From Tragulus kanchil (Eukaryota; Chordata; Mammalia; Artiodactyla; Tragulidae): a DNA stretch of 64,000 bases. Each line of letters begins with the position of its first letter. The stretch's first letter is position 1. The notes beneath the pieces were generated by a model that made no database searches, was not told where the DNA came from, and saw only the letters and a program-made list of their open reading frames with translations. The DNA is taken from positions 7,778,501 through 7,842,500 of the forward strand of contig JAIOJX010000005.1 of NCBI GenBank assembly GCA_022376925.1, in the 5' to 3' direction. Below are positions 11,894 to 23,460 of this stretch, piece by piece. The position numbers were made by a program, and so were the translations under genes.

Positions 11894-12440
11894 TGTCTGT
11901 GGAGGTCCGAGTGCGGGCTTGAAAAGAATTTCCAGACAAGAGGCAGGATGAGAGGGAGGTAGAGTTTATCAGAGCGGGGGAAGGGAGAGCCGACGTTGTT
12001 AAAGTGGAAGATGCCGCTAGATCTGACCCTGATCAAGGGGCCTTTGATCCATTTTATAGCCTGGGTCTAAGAAGAGGCACAGGGGTCTTAAGGGTCCTTG
12101 CCGACTGGAGGGTGTACTGGGTGGGGCAGCCTGAGGGGAGGACAGGAGGGCCAGGGAGTGGCAGAGGGGACTTAAGGGCTGGGCCGTGCCCTGCAGCCTG
12201 GGGGAGGCCTGGCCTATCTCCTTGCATTCCAAGACCCTCCTCATTGGTTCTTTTACCCTTGGGGCACCGCGCTCTCCAGGCCAGTATCTTGTGTTTGCAT
12301 CCTGAGTTCCCTCGGGGGTTCGCCCCCTCGGGGGCGGCCGTCCTGTGATGATTTCGTGGCTGCAGCCTCCTTTGTTGATTGGAACGGGGGTGGCGTTTTT
12401 CATGCTCAGTCTCTTCCTTCGTTAGTCTAGTGGACTATCA
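11894..12440 (-). mobile_element. Putative solo LTR of a ruminant endogenous retrovirus
   Basis: GC-rich block with LTR character. On the minus strand it would start TGATAGTCC, carry the string gactgagcatgaaaaacgcc seen in ruminant LTRs, and end CTCCACAGACA. GATAAA is near the end. I found no clear target duplication, so the edges are approximate. No viral genes. Confidence 0.45.
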
Positions 12441-12444
12441 GAAG

Positions 12445-13558
12445 TGGAGGGGTCGGTGGGAGGGAAGGCAGGCAGGTAGACTGCTGGGTGACACGCCAGT
12501 TTTCCTCACAGAAGCAGCGGCTCAGTCACCATGCTGGGCCTAGACAGCTAAGATCGTTGAGTGACTTTAGGAATGAGGCGGGAACAGGGCCGCTTTTAGC
12601 TCCTGTGGCTGCCAGAGTGGATCTGTTTCTTGGATCAGAAACTTTCCCCACCCCGAAGCATCCTTACCACCTGCCTTCATCCGGGCAGCACTCCACCTCT
12701 GCTGAACGCTGGAGGCTTCTGGCTCATCTGAGCTGTGGGAAGGCATCTGTAATGTGACCAGACCTGCCGGGCTTCTCATCCTGCTTCTCGGAATTACCAT
12801 GACATTGTTTCCAGGAAGTTTGAAGCAGTGTCCCCCAAGCCTTTGTGAGGAAGTGGGAGAGGGGGTGGGATGGAAAGGAGAATCTTTTGAGCTCTAGGAG
12901 GTGACCCCCAGTCTGAGGATGTCAGGCTTTCAGAGAGACCTGGCGGCTGGCACGCCCCACGTGGTAGAGCTCGAGTTATCTGCAGCTCTGTGAAAGGGGA
13001 ATCAACCTTGGCTTTCTGGGAACAACAACTATCACCTTTCTCCCAGGCAAGGGGAATTAGAGAGCCCTTCATTTATGCCTCCACACTAACCCTTTCATAT
13101 CAAGTCACTTCCAAGTTCCTTCTACCCCATCTCATGCCCTCAAGAGCATAATTCTTTCCATCTACCCTTAGACGCATAAACGTTATGTAACATCATCAGA
13201 AATTATCTGATTTAATTCCAGGAACACCTACCTTGCCATCAGATTTTTTTTTTTGGCTCCAGTAATCTTCTACTTAGGCATGTTGCAAGGGTGTTTTTCT
13301 TCTTATCCGTGTCTGTCTACACTCAGAGGTAGAGATAGCACCGAAATGAAAGTGGCAGAGACTCAGAAGGATGGATAAACCTGAGGAGACACCCAGAGGC
13401 AGAGGTTTCCAAGGACTGCTACCGGGTTGGTGGGGCAAGCCAGAAAAAGAACCACTTCATTCGAAAAGGAAGGGGCAAGTGTGAGAAGGGAGATCCGGTC
13501 AGGTTGGATGGAGGTGGGTGGAGTGAAGCCTGAAACGGCCCCGGGGAAAGGAGCCGTC
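12445..13558. other. Unique sequence upstream of the 1C promoter
   Basis: No repeat or exon recognised. Free of young SINEs, unlike most of the window. Confidence 0.5.
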
Positions 13559-13559
13559 C

Positions 13560-13908
13560 TTCCAGACCGATCGCAATTTGCTGAGATCCACGGGCGTCTT
13601 GTATGCAAATGTTAAGTGCTTTCCGGAGGCTGGGCTGAGCAGGGAATACTCCGGAGCCGCCTGGACGCACCGCCAGACGACCAGGGCACTTTAAGAAGCA
13701 TCTCTGGCCGACTCCAGAAGAGAGAGGGTGGGCAGCATCCAGAGAGGGTAAGTGAGGATTAAAGGATCCCGCAGAAGGAAGCTGTCTTGCGAAGCTGTCA
13801 AAATTCAAGATTGGCAGAAGAGTTTGATCTAGCCCCTCGCGCTTGTGGTTTCAAGCACTGATTTCTCAGTCCTTGGAGAGAGGTTCCCTCCCCAGGGAAG
13901 TGAAGATA
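13560..13908 (+). promoter_or_regulatory. Candidate promoter and 5' UTR of the GCNT2 1C transcript
   Basis: A non-repetitive block upstream of the 1C start codon. Visible elements are a C/EBP-like half site GCAAT (13573-13577), a perfect octamer ATGCAAAT (13603-13610), a CpG-containing stretch at 13620-13680 and a weak TATA-like ctttaag near 13690. A consensus splice donor (gg|gtaagt, GT at 13748) is followed by a strong acceptor (ttccctccccag, exon from 13896). The 5' UTR may therefore contain a 148-bp intron. C/EBP-alpha is reported to activate human isoform C in erythroid cells; its use of this site is inference. Confidence 0.4.
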
Positions 13909-14827
13909 ATGAACTTTTGGAGGTGCTGGTTTTTTGCTTTCTTTGGGGTCAGCGTGATGATTTTTGTGATACTTTTCAGCGGCCAGTTAAGCCAGCCGAA
14001 AAGTAACTGGAATAGCTCCGTCGAAAGGGATTTGGGAATACATGCCTGTAAGGATGCCTTGGATGCAAAGTCCTCCTTTTTGTGGGAAAAGACACTGACC
14101 TCACCTGTGGGGCGTGGCCCCTGCAAGGACTACCTGATCCAGAATCGCTACATCACAAGGCCGTTGTCGAAAGAAGAAGCTGAGTTCCCCTTGGCCTATG
14201 TCATGGTCATCCATAAGGACTTTCCTACCTTCGAGAGACTCTTCAGGGCCGCCTACATGCCCCAGAACGTCTACTGCATTCACGTGGATGAGAAAGCCAC
14301 AGCTCAGTTTAAGAAGTCTGTCTGGCAACTACTAAGTTGCTTCAAGAACGCTTTTCTTGCATCAAAGATGGAGCCCGTGGTCTATGGTGGGATTTCCAGG
14401 CTCCAGGCTGACCTGAACTGCCTGAAAGACCTTTCAGCCTCTGAAGTGCCTTGGAAGTACGCCCTCAACACCTGCGGGCAAGATTTCCCCCTGAAAAGCA
14501 ACAGGGAGATCGTTCAGTACCTAAAAGGATTTAAAGGGAAAAACATCACCCCCGGGGTGCTGCCTCCAGACCATGCCGTAAAGCGGACTAAATATGTCTA
14601 CCGGGAACACCTAAGCAGACATGGCTCTTTTATGAAGAATACTGGTATTTTGAAAACCTCACCTCCGCATCAGCTGACCATCTACTTTGGCACGGCCTAC
14701 GTGGCCCTTACCAGAGAATTTGTCAGGTTTGTCTTCCAAGACCGAAGGGCCATAGATCTGCTCCAGTGGTCCAAAGATACTTACTCTCCTGATGAACATT
14801 TCTGGGTGACTCTTAACAGGATCCCAG
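13909..14827 (+). CDS. GCNT2: GCNT2 first coding exon, 1C-type (residues 1-306 plus first base of codon 307)
   Basis: Encodes the N-terminal three quarters of I-branching N-acetylglucosaminyltransferase (GT14 family). This Golgi type II membrane enzyme adds beta-1,6-GlcNAc to poly-N-acetyllactosamine, turning i antigen into I antigen. Seen: a start MNFWRC, a short cytosolic tail, a membrane anchor at about residues 7-23, a stem with an N-glycosylation sequon at N35, then the catalytic domain. Conserved blocks are [13 protein letters not shown] (93-105), CIHVDEKA (123-130), [12 protein letters not shown] (160-171), [10 protein letters not shown] (187-196), a sequon at N212 and PDEHFW (294-299). 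E296 aligns with the catalytic glutamate of the related GCNT1. Cysteines 47, 72, 123, 144, 171 and 189 match the family pattern. The ATG has A at -3. The exon ends CCAG|gtgggt, phase 1. The MNFW start and the position nearest exon 2 point to isoform C (human about 402 aa). No frameshift seen. Confidence 0.96.
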
Positions 14828-14962
14828 GTGGGTACGAACTTCCATTCCCATTTTTTTCTTATCCATAGGTTGAGTTTGCTAGCATTCAGCTCTTCTTTGA
14901 AATTATATGGAAAAAAAGTGCCTAGAAAGCAGCTTGCTTTTTAGTGACACTCTATGGTCTTC

Positions 14963-15150
14963 TGGGCTTCCCTGGTGGTTCAGACAGTAAAGAATCTGCC
15001 TGCCATGCAGGAGACCTGGGTTCGATTCCTGGGTCGGGATGATTCCCTGGAGGAGGAAATGACAACCCATCCCAGTCTTCTTGCCTGGAGAATTCCATGG
15101 ACAGAAGAGTCTGAGGGCTACAGCCATAGGGTCACAAACAGTCGAACATG
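14963..15150 (+). mobile_element. Bov-tA SINE, sense, in GCNT2 intron 1
   Basis: gggcttccctggtggttcag ... gcctgccatgcaggagacct ... cttgcctggagaattccatg, followed by a CA-rich tail. Lies about 135 bp after the exon 1 donor. Confidence 0.9.
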
Positions 15151-15289
15151 ACTGACACACATGACACACACACACATGACTGTCTTATAACTGTGTGATA
15201 TAGGGATCCAAGAAATATGCCAGGTTCCCAGAGCCCTGGCAAAGCTATCTTTAAGGGTATATCGTGGAATTCCTGACCTTGAACTCATC

Positions 15290-15640
15290 TTTTTTTTTTT
15301 TTTTAAAGTATTTATTTGTTTGTTTTAGTTGCAGGGAGTCGGGGCTCCTCTCTAGTTGAGATGAGCAGGCTTCTTGTTGCCATGACTTCTTTTGGTGTGG
15401 AACGCAGGCTCTAGGGCACACGAACTCCGTAGTTGCAGCTCTGAGGCTCTAGAGCACAGGCTCCATTGTTGTGGCTCATGGACTTCGTTGCGCCGCAGCA
15501 TGCGGGATCTTCCCGGATCAGGGATTGAACCCATGTCTCTTACATTGGCAGGTGACCTCATTACCACTGAGCTACCAGGGAAGCCCTCATTTTTTTTTTT
15601 TAATTGAGGTATAATTGATGTACCGTAGCTCAGTCTTTTG
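15290..15640 (-). mobile_element. CHR-type SINE antisense plus short antisense L1 tail
   Basis: 15290-15586 is a reversed CHR SINE with poly-T head, ending gctaccagggaagccc. 15587-15640 (poly-T, taattgaggtataattgatg) is the start of a reversed L1 3' end. Confidence 0.8.
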
Positions 15641-15644
15641 AATG

Positions 15645-17350
15645 AATGCCTTTCATAGTCCTTGATAAGAACAGCTATAAAATAATGAGACCGATTTTGA
15701 ATAAGCATCCTAGAATTTATGAATTGACATAGGTGGTATTTCTCTTTGAGGCTGTTAACACAGTATTACAACTGATGCTCCAGGTTCACAGGGCTGTTTC
15801 ATCTTTAGATATTAACGAATTATCACCCTGGCTTAAATGTCACTAGACCTGACCAGGTGTCCAGGTCTCAAGTGTCTTGGTTCATTACATTTAGTCTGAT
15901 ACTTTGTTGCCTGGGAGAATGAGTGACAGTGAGTTGAAACATACTGAGAGAATTCCTAGCTGGAGCTGACCCAAAGTCAGTTCTCAATTTTTAAGTCCCA
16001 TTTTCTTATTAGATATTCCTGTCTGCAGTTGCTTGTTTTCATAGACTGTGACGTCTTTGCCATTGTTCACAATGATGTGAGGCCGAGATATTCGAGACTT
16101 GGAGGTAGGAAACAGCAGCAAATGCCCTGATCGATTCAGGGCTGGGTTTCTTTCCAACTTGCTGTTTCCCTTATGTTGTCTGGGAAGGCCCCTGTGACCT
16201 GCAGAGCCTTCCTCTGATGTCTCAGTGCACTGGTTTCTACTATTGGGTCAGCTGGGTGTCAGCCCTGCGGGGAGGTGACCTGAGGGAAGGCTTGCCACAC
16301 TGGAGACCCCTCCCTCCTCTCGCCTGAAGTATCCCCGTTGTTGGAATACGAGTGCTACCTTCACGTGGGAACATGGACTCGTAGCAATTGGTAGGTGCCT
16401 AATCGCTCAGCATCCCCGGGAACTAATCTAGAGTGCTGGTTACAGAAACCTCCTTGAAGGGGGGTCAGAAAAAGGCCTGCAAGGTGGCTGGGGACAGAGG
16501 CATGCAGTGAATTTCAGACGATGATGCGAGGGGAATTGTTCACACAGGCTAGCGGGAGGGGAGGGGTCAACGTTTGCCACAGCGTAGCTGCAGTTGCAGG
16601 TGGGGAGCGTGGCTGGCCGCTCAAAGCCAATGGAGAGGCAAGCTTGCTGGAAAGGACGGTGCTTTGTTTTAGATGCTGACACCCGATGGGGAGGGCAGAC
16701 TCCTCTCCAAAGGTGACTTCTCCTCACTGGGAAGGAAGTGGGGAAGAGCTTTCATAGGCTGAGGAAGGGGGCTATATACATAAACTCTGATTGTTCTCTT
16801 GAAATTGGTCATCAGTGGTCGGTGTGTTCCAATTTTATTGAGGCCAGTTGGACCTTCCTTGTGGCAGCTGTGTCACGGCCGCTGTATGATCACCATGTAA
16901 TTCATTTACCTGGGCTTTCAGTACCTATTAGAGAGCTCACAGGATGTGGCTCAGAACATATTTATAGCCCTTGAGAAGGAATTGAAGGTCCTTGACTAAG
17001 CTTAATGGCTGCATTATTATTATTTGAACTTCTTTGACTCTTTCCCTTTGCCTCTGCATCTTCTCACTTCTGTGATTAAAGTTATTTTATGGCTAAAGTG
17101 TTTCCACAGACCGAAGACAGACAGAGGGCATGGGGGCAAGGACCATAGGCAGACTTCTGCCCCATTTTGTGTTGAGCATTCATCCTAATTGTTCACAAGT
17201 GACTACTTCAAACATTCTGTACATGGCATCTGATACTTTTTTCTTAATGCAGTTTGTGATGGGTATGTTATGCTCTGTAGCATCTCTTTTTAATTATGAG
17301 ACATAATCATTGTTGACCTCTTGTGCAGATGAGGAAAATGAGGCTTCATA
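15645..17350. other. Intron 1 sequence without recognised features
   Basis: Mostly unique-looking. A MIR-like scrap may be present near 17310-17345. No exon with splice sites was recognised. Confidence 0.5.
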
Positions 17351-17357
17351 GTAGTGT

Positions 17358-17558
17358 TAGGTGTTCAGTTGTGTCCAACTCTTTGCCACCCCATGGACTG
17401 TAGCCCACCAGGCTCCTCTGTCCATGGGATTCTCCAGGCAAGAATACTGGAGTGGGTAGCTGTTCCCTTCTCCAGGGGATCTTCCCAACCCAGGGATTGA
17501 ACCCAGGTCTCCCACATTGCAGGTGAATTCTTTACCAGCTGAGCCACCAGGGAAGCCC
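17358..17558 (-). mobile_element. Bov-tA SINE, antisense
   Basis: Reversed Bov-tA in good condition (gttgtgtccaactctttgcc ... gctgagccaccagggaagcc). Confidence 0.92.
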
Positions 17559-17594
17559 ACACAGGAAAAGAAGAATGGTCCTTAATGTAGGCAC

Positions 17595-17812
17595 CCTCTT
17601 GCCAACTCAGTGGAAAAGACCCTGATGTTGGGAAAGATTGAGCACAGGAGGAGAAGGGGGTGACAGAGGATCAGATGCTGGATGGCATCACAGTCGATAG
17701 ACTTGAGTTTGAACAAACTTCAGGAGATGGTAAAGGACAGGGAAGCCTAGTGTGCGGCCGTTCAGGGGGTCGCAAAGAGTCAGATATAACTTAGCAACCC
17801 ATCAACAAGTTG
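17595..17812 (+). mobile_element. BovB LINE 3' fragment, sense
   Basis: Blocks gtggaaaagaccctgatgtt, gggaaagattgagcacagga and gtcgcaaagagtcagatata match the BovB 3' region. Confidence 0.85.
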
Positions 17813-17934
17813 TGAGTGAGGGGAGAAAATGGACAAGATGCAGCCTCTATTTAAATAGATCATACGCAGACATTTAGGAAGCTAGTTTTCATTTAAAAAT
17901 TTTTTGAAGCATTTTTGTTTGTTTGTTTGTTGCT

Positions 17935-18061
17935 TATTTTTTTGGCCATACTGTGGGGCATCTTAGTTTCCTCATCCATAATTAAACCCATGCCCCTTGA
18001 AGTAGAAGTAAAGAGTGTTAACTACTGGACCACCTGGGAAGTCCCATTAATTTATGTTTTT

Positions 18062-18098
<37 letters not shown>

Positions 18099-18545
18099 GT
18101 ATATATAAGTGTGTGTTTTGTTTGGGGCTTTTTTTTGGTAGATTTTGCTCATGCCATGCAGCTTGCAGGATCTCAGTTCCTTTTTTTTTTTTTTTCACTT
18201 CTATTGGTCTTTCATTCCTCTATCTTCATCCGTCTTTGTTCTTTGGCTCCTGTGGGCCTCCCATCGCGGTGGCGTCTGTCATTGCAGAGCACCGGCTCTG
18301 GGCGCATGCGCTTCAGAGCTCCGGCTCGGTGATTGGACACATCGGTCCAGCCGCTCTGCGGCACGTGGGATCCTCCCAGGCCAGGGATCGAACCGGCGCC
18401 CCTTGCAGTGCAAGGCGGTGTCCTTACCCACTGAAACATCAGGGGAAGCCCAGGATCTCAGTTCCTTGACCAGGAATTGAACCCGGGCCACAGCCATGAA
18501 AGTACCGAATCCTAAGCACTAGGCCTGCAGGGACTCCCCAGTATA
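17935..18545 (-). mobile_element. Antisense SINEs, one nested with perfect target duplication, and a (TA)n tract
   Basis: 17935-18045 is a reversed short SINE. 18067-18092 is (TA)n. 18146-18180 plus 18451-18540 is another reversed SINE split by a young antisense SINE at 18181-18450. The 15-base repeats caggatctcagttcc at 18166-18180 and 18451-18465 are identical. The inner copy has the same unusual tail (cttctattggtctttcat reversed) as the one at 8228. Confidence 0.88.
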
Positions 18546-19101
18546 GCAGGACCTCTGTGACCTGACTCCCCTCCTCCATCACCCCATCTCTCTAGACGTC
18601 CTTGTTTGTATCTGAGGCCTCGTACTTCGTGCTCCAGCAACTGCTTGGTCCTACACACTTCTGGGATTGTTCACGTAATTTTTTTTTGGTGGCTCTTCAT
18701 GATGTCTCCTCTGGGCCAGCCATCCTCTCATCTCTGACCATTCCAGTGCATTCTTAGTAACCCTCCTTGATGTCATCTTCTCCAGAAGCCATCCTGGATG
18801 ACCACCTCCCAGGGGGCTGGTGCTCCCATCCTTCCTGCCCCTGCTTTCAACACTGAACGGTAACTCTCTGCCAAGTGAAGAGGCCCTCTGCCCTCCCCTC
18901 CATGTGTGGGGTCCTTAAGGCTGAGATGTGTCACACCCCCTTTTATCTTGCCCATCACTGCCCCTGCACAGCGACCTGCCTCTGTGCCGCAAGAGGGCTG
19001 GAGGCTTGCGGGTTGGGCCCGGGAGGGGCTGGACAGGTATGAGACACTGCAGACATGTGTACGTGCCCACCGGCAACTCTTGCAGCATTGCTGATCAGCT
19101 G

Positions 19102-19300
19102 TGTGTGCTTAGGCCATCAGTCTGACTCTTTGCGACGGAATGGACCTTAGCCCTCCAGGCTCCTCTGTCTGTGGCATTCTTCAGGCAGGAATCCTGGAGG
19201 CCCGGCCCTCCCTCTCCCAGGGGATCGTCCCAACCCAGGACCTGGACAGTGTCTCCGGCATTGCAGGTGGATTCTTGACCGCTGAGCCACCGGGGAAGCC
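19102..19300 (-). mobile_element. Bov-tA SINE, antisense, diverged
   Basis: Reversed Bov-tA body (cagtctgactctttgcgacg ... accgctgagccaccggggaag). Followed by a G run at 19327-19337. Confidence 0.85.
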
Positions 19301-19562
19301 CATATTCCAATATAATACAAAAAATGGGGGGGGGGGGAAAGCTCAGAGGGATGTCCCCTACGTTGGGTGGGTAGAGTAGGAGACAATTTTTGATGGTAAG
19401 GATCCAAGAAACAGTGGGGAGGCTTGAAGGTATAATTCCATAATAGCTAGACCAACAAGTGATACCAGTAAAGACAAACATAACCTGTGCCTGTGGATTT
19501 AGCAAGAGTTCCTGCTAGATTGTTCACAGGGCAGAAGCATTCCTTAGAAAACTGATTCCCAG

Positions 19563-20095
19563 GGGTTCCCTGGTGGTCCAGACGTTCCCTGAAAGGGGTC
19601 CAGGTTCGATCTCTGGTCAGGGAACTAAGATCCTGCCTGCCACGCAGTCAAATAAGTAAATACATAATCACTGGGTCCCAGGTCGGCCATCTGGGTCCAT
19701 CATGCAGTGTCCTGTGAGGCCCAGAGCCAGCACCGCTCCCTATGTGGACACCGCCACTGAGTTTCTGTCTTACCTGCTCTCTGAGTCTCTCCCACAGGCT
19801 GGCATTCATCAGCCCTGCCCTTTGTTTCCTGTCTGGCCCACTCCCAGCCCACAGGATGGGCTTCTTCTGTCTGAATCTGACCCAGAATACCCTTTTGGGG
19901 CTTCCTTGGTGGCTCAGATGGTAAAGAATCTGCCCGCCATGCAGGAGACCCAGGTTCCATCTCTGAGTCGGGAAGATCCCCTGGAGAAGGAAAAGGAACT
20001 GACGCTCCACTCCAGTATTCTTTCCTAGAGAACTCCATGGACAGAGGAGCCTGGCGGGCTACAGTCCTTGGGGTGGAAAAAAGTCAGACATGTCT
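19563..20095 (+). mobile_element. Two sense SINEs: short tRNA-type (19563-19668) and Bov-tA (19898-20095)
   Basis: The first reads ggttccctggtggtccagac with a short AT tail. The second reads gggcttccttggtggctcag through gaactccatggacagaggag. Confidence 0.85.
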
Positions 20096-20558
20096 GATTA
20101 ACAAACACCTTCACCTTCACCTCTTAGCTACTGGCTTGGGAAAAACCGGAGCTTAAGGAAAAGAAAGGTTAAGGAAAGACAACAATAGAAAGAAACATGA
20201 GAAACATTTCTCCAGGTGCAGTTCTCAACAAATGTAAACACTGAGCTGTTGGGAAAGTTTGTGTTCTCTCAGAAAAGGTTACTGGAGCCTTAAATCTGGG
20301 CGTGGCTGGATCGGCCCCAGGCGTTTTCAGAGTATGCATTGTGTTCTTTGTCCATCAGCCTAAATTTAGAGTTCAGTTTCTAGTGCCACAAAGGATGTGT
20401 TCAGTCACATTGATTGTACCATGGATCGAGAATTATAAACTTAGTTGGATTGGTAGAATCCTGTTTTCTTGAAGGTCATTCGAAAGTTCAGGCTTATACT
20501 CAAGTTTTTTGTGTGTGCCTGGAGATCAGTCCACAGTGACACATTTTGTTGATAGGGA

Positions 20559-22740
20559 GATCAGATCTATGGAGAAATGACACAAAACATACTTGCTTGG
20601 GTTCCTACCCTTTGAACAGTTTTCAAGTGACATCATTTTTGTGTGACCACATAATAGTAAATACACATGATACCAGTGGACGTATTTTCAGAATATTGTA
20701 TTAGGGACACGGGCCTGTTCTGCCTCTCCAGTAAATGTTGTAGGTGATTCTTGGGGCAATAAATAATTTGAGGTTGGAGGAGAAGGTTACGATGTATCCT
20801 GCCTCTTGAGAACCTAGGTGCCAGCCCCCACCCCAGTACAAAAACCTTAGATAGGTTACAGAGTATTTATATAACTAAGCTCTCCTGAACCAGGTGGCTC
20901 AGTGGTAAAGAACCTGCCTGTCTGTACTAGGTTCCATTCCTGGGTTAGGAAGATCCCCTGGAGAAGGAAATGGAAAACCACTTCCGTATTCCTGCCTGGA
21001 GAATTCCACGGACAGAGGGCTACAGTGCGTAGGGTTGCTAAGCGTCAGGTACGACCGAAACAGCTTAGCTCACAGCACACAGAGTGGAATGGTTCCCAGA
21101 CTTCAGCAGCCACAGAAAGACTTCAGGGCCTGTTAAAGTGGATTGCTGGGCCCAAGCACCAGGGTTTCCCATCCAGCGGAACCGGAGCAGACCCCAGAAT
21201 TTGTCTTTCTAACAAGTCTCCAGGCGATACTGATGCCAGAAGCTTACCTTGAGAACCGACCTCTGGCACAGGCTATTTTTTTTTTTTACCATGAGGTATG
21301 TTTGTAGACTTGCAGCAAATATTGGCTCTGTTTACTTTCATCTCCTTAACTGGCAGCCACCAGTAAAAATGAAAGTGAGTTCAGAGTGAGTACAGTCAGT
21401 TCCTTAGGGTGGATGTTGTGAAAGTGGCCTGGAAATGACAGCTGCTTGGGGAAGGACTCATGTTGAAGAAATATCCCGGGCTTTGGGGTGAGACCACCTG
21501 ATGATGAATTTTGGCTCTGCCCTAGTAGCTTTGTGACTATGTGTGGGGTTGTTTAGTCACTAAGATACATCTGACTCTGCGATCCCAGGGACTGCAGCCC
21601 ACCAGGCTCCTGTCCCAGGGATTTCCCAGGCACCAACTCGGGGCCTGGAGATCGTGTTGAGGGATCAGATCTATGGAGAAATGACACAAAACATACTTGC
21701 TTGGGTTCCTACCCTTTGAACAGTTTTCAAGTGACATCATTTTTGTGTGACCACATAATAGTAAATACACATGATACCAGTGGACGTATTTTCAGAATAT
21801 TGTATTAGGGACACGGGCCTGTTCTGCCTCTCAGTAAATGTTGTAGGTGATTCTTGGGGCAATAAATAATTTGAGGTTGGAGGAGAAGGTTACGATGTAT
21901 CCTGCCTCTTGAGAACCTAGGTGCCAGCCCCCACCCCAGTACAAAAACCTTAGATAGGTTACAGAGTATTTATATAACTAAGCTCTCCTGAACCAGGTGG
22001 CTCAGTGGTAAAGAACCTGCCTGTCTGTACTAGGTTCCATTCCTGGGTTAGGAAGATCCCCTGGAGAAGGAAATGGAAAACCACTTCCGTATTCCTGCCT
22101 GGAGAATTCCACGGACAGAGGGCTACAGTGCGTAGGGGTTGCTAAGCGTCAGGTACGACCGAAACAGCTTAGCTCACAGCACACAGAGTGGAATGGTTCC
22201 CAGACTTCAGCAGCCACAGAAAGACTTCAGGGCCTGTTAAAGTGGATTGCTGGGCCCAAGCACCAGGGTTTCCCATCCAGCGGAACCGGAGCAGACCCCA
22301 GAATTTGTCTTTCTAACAAGTCTCCAGGCGATACTGATGCCAGAAGCTTACCTTGAGAACCGACCTCTGGCACAGGCTATTTTTTTTTTTTACCATGAGG
22401 TATGTTTGTAGACTTGCAGCAAATATTGGCTCTGTTTACTTTCATCTCCTTAACTGGCAGCCACCAGTAAAAATGAAAGTGAGTTCAGAGTGAGTACAGT
22501 CAGTTCCTTAGGGTGGATGTTGTGAAAGTGGCCTGGAAATGACAGCTGCTTGGGGAAGGACTCATGTTGAAGAAATATCCCGGGCTTTGGGGTGAGACCA
22601 CCTGATGATGAATTTTGGCTCTGCCCTAGTAGCTTTGTGACTATGTGTGGGGTTGTTTAGTCACTAAGATACATCTGACTCTGCGATCCCAGGGACTGCA
22701 GCCCACCAGGCTCCTGTCCCAGGGATTTCCCAGGCACCAA
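20559..22740. repeat. Direct duplication, unit about 1078 bp (20559-21636 / 21663-22740)
   Basis: Offset 1104. The two copies are separated by about 26 bases (21637-21662) that match neither flank. The copies carry a Bov-tA SINE, a MER5-like segment and the start of a second, antisense Bov-tA. Copy 1 of that antisense SINE is cut off at the join. Confidence 0.97.
20886..21260 (+). mobile_element. Bov-tA SINE and MER5-like hAT fragment (repeated at about 21990-22360)
   Basis: 20886-21075 is a worn sense Bov-tA. 21095-21260 (tggttcccagacttcagcag ... gatactgatgccag) resembles MER5-type nonautonomous hAT elements. Both occur again in the duplicated copy. Confidence 0.65.
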
Positions 22741-22850
22741 TACGGGAGTAGGTTGCCATTTCTTTCTCCGGCAGTCTTTCTGACCCAGGGATGAAACCTG
22801 AGCCCCTGCACAGCAGGTGGATTCTTAACCGCTGAGTCACCTGGGAAGCC
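22649..22850 (-). mobile_element. Bov-tA SINE antisense, inside a MIR-like sequence (copies at 21545-21636 partial and 23788-23990)
   Basis: Reversed Bov-tA flanked on both sides by MIR-like text (ggctctgccctagtagctttgtgac / actgctttgagaactgaatg shown only in part). The three occurrences reflect the chained duplications, not three insertions. Confidence 0.8.
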
Positions 22851-23137
22851 CGACCAATAGGTACCCAAACCATAAACTCCTTGTCTGTATAAACTCACAA
22901 TAATGATGGCTACTTAGTAAAACTGCTTTGAGAACTGAATGAAAAAATGGGGTGGAAAGTGAGAGGGGAAGTGTTACGCTATATGTTAATATGAATACGT
23001 AGTAAGAAAACCTAAATATGGTGTAAAATTGTTAAACTAATGAGATTCTTGAGGAAGGTGTTAAATAAAATCTGTTTAAATCTCTTTCACTATTAAAGGA
23101 TGTCTGTGATTCCACAACCATGTAAAACTAGATGTAG

Positions 23138-23460
23138 GGCTTCCCTGGTGGTCCAGTGGGTAAGAACACCACCTTGCAGTGCAAGGGGCGCCAGTTCGAG
23201 CCCTGGCCTGGGAAGATCCCACGTCATGGAGCGGCTGGACCAATGTGTCCAATTACCAAGCCAGAGCTCTGGAGCACATGCGCTCAGAACCGGTGTTCTG
23301 CAACATAGGCCACCGCGATGGGAGGCCCACATGGGCCAAAAGAACAAAGATGGATGAAAATAGAGACATGAAAGACCAATAGAAGTAGCCCGCTTGCTCT
23401 CCTCCCTCTCTACCCCACCCCTCCAAAATAAATAAATAAATCAATCTTTAAAAAAAAAAA
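23138..23460 (+). mobile_element. CHR-type SINE with distinctive tail (second copy 24273-24604)
   Basis: Sense element from gggcttccctggtggtcc to poly-A, with the gaccaatagaagtagcccgc tail. The two copies differ at about 23226 / 24358 and in A-run length. Confidence 0.9.

Noticed and set aside
13843..13908. In-frame extension upstream of the GCNT2 1C start codon
   Set aside because: The extension begins with TTG, not ATG. Family members start at MNFW, the ATG at 13909 has A at -3, and a likely splice acceptor lies at 13894-13895.
14828..14868. Read-through of GCNT2 exon 1 into the intron (13 further codons)
   Set aside because: A canonical donor follows CCAG at 14827, and the family sequence continues exactly at exon 2 (43278).
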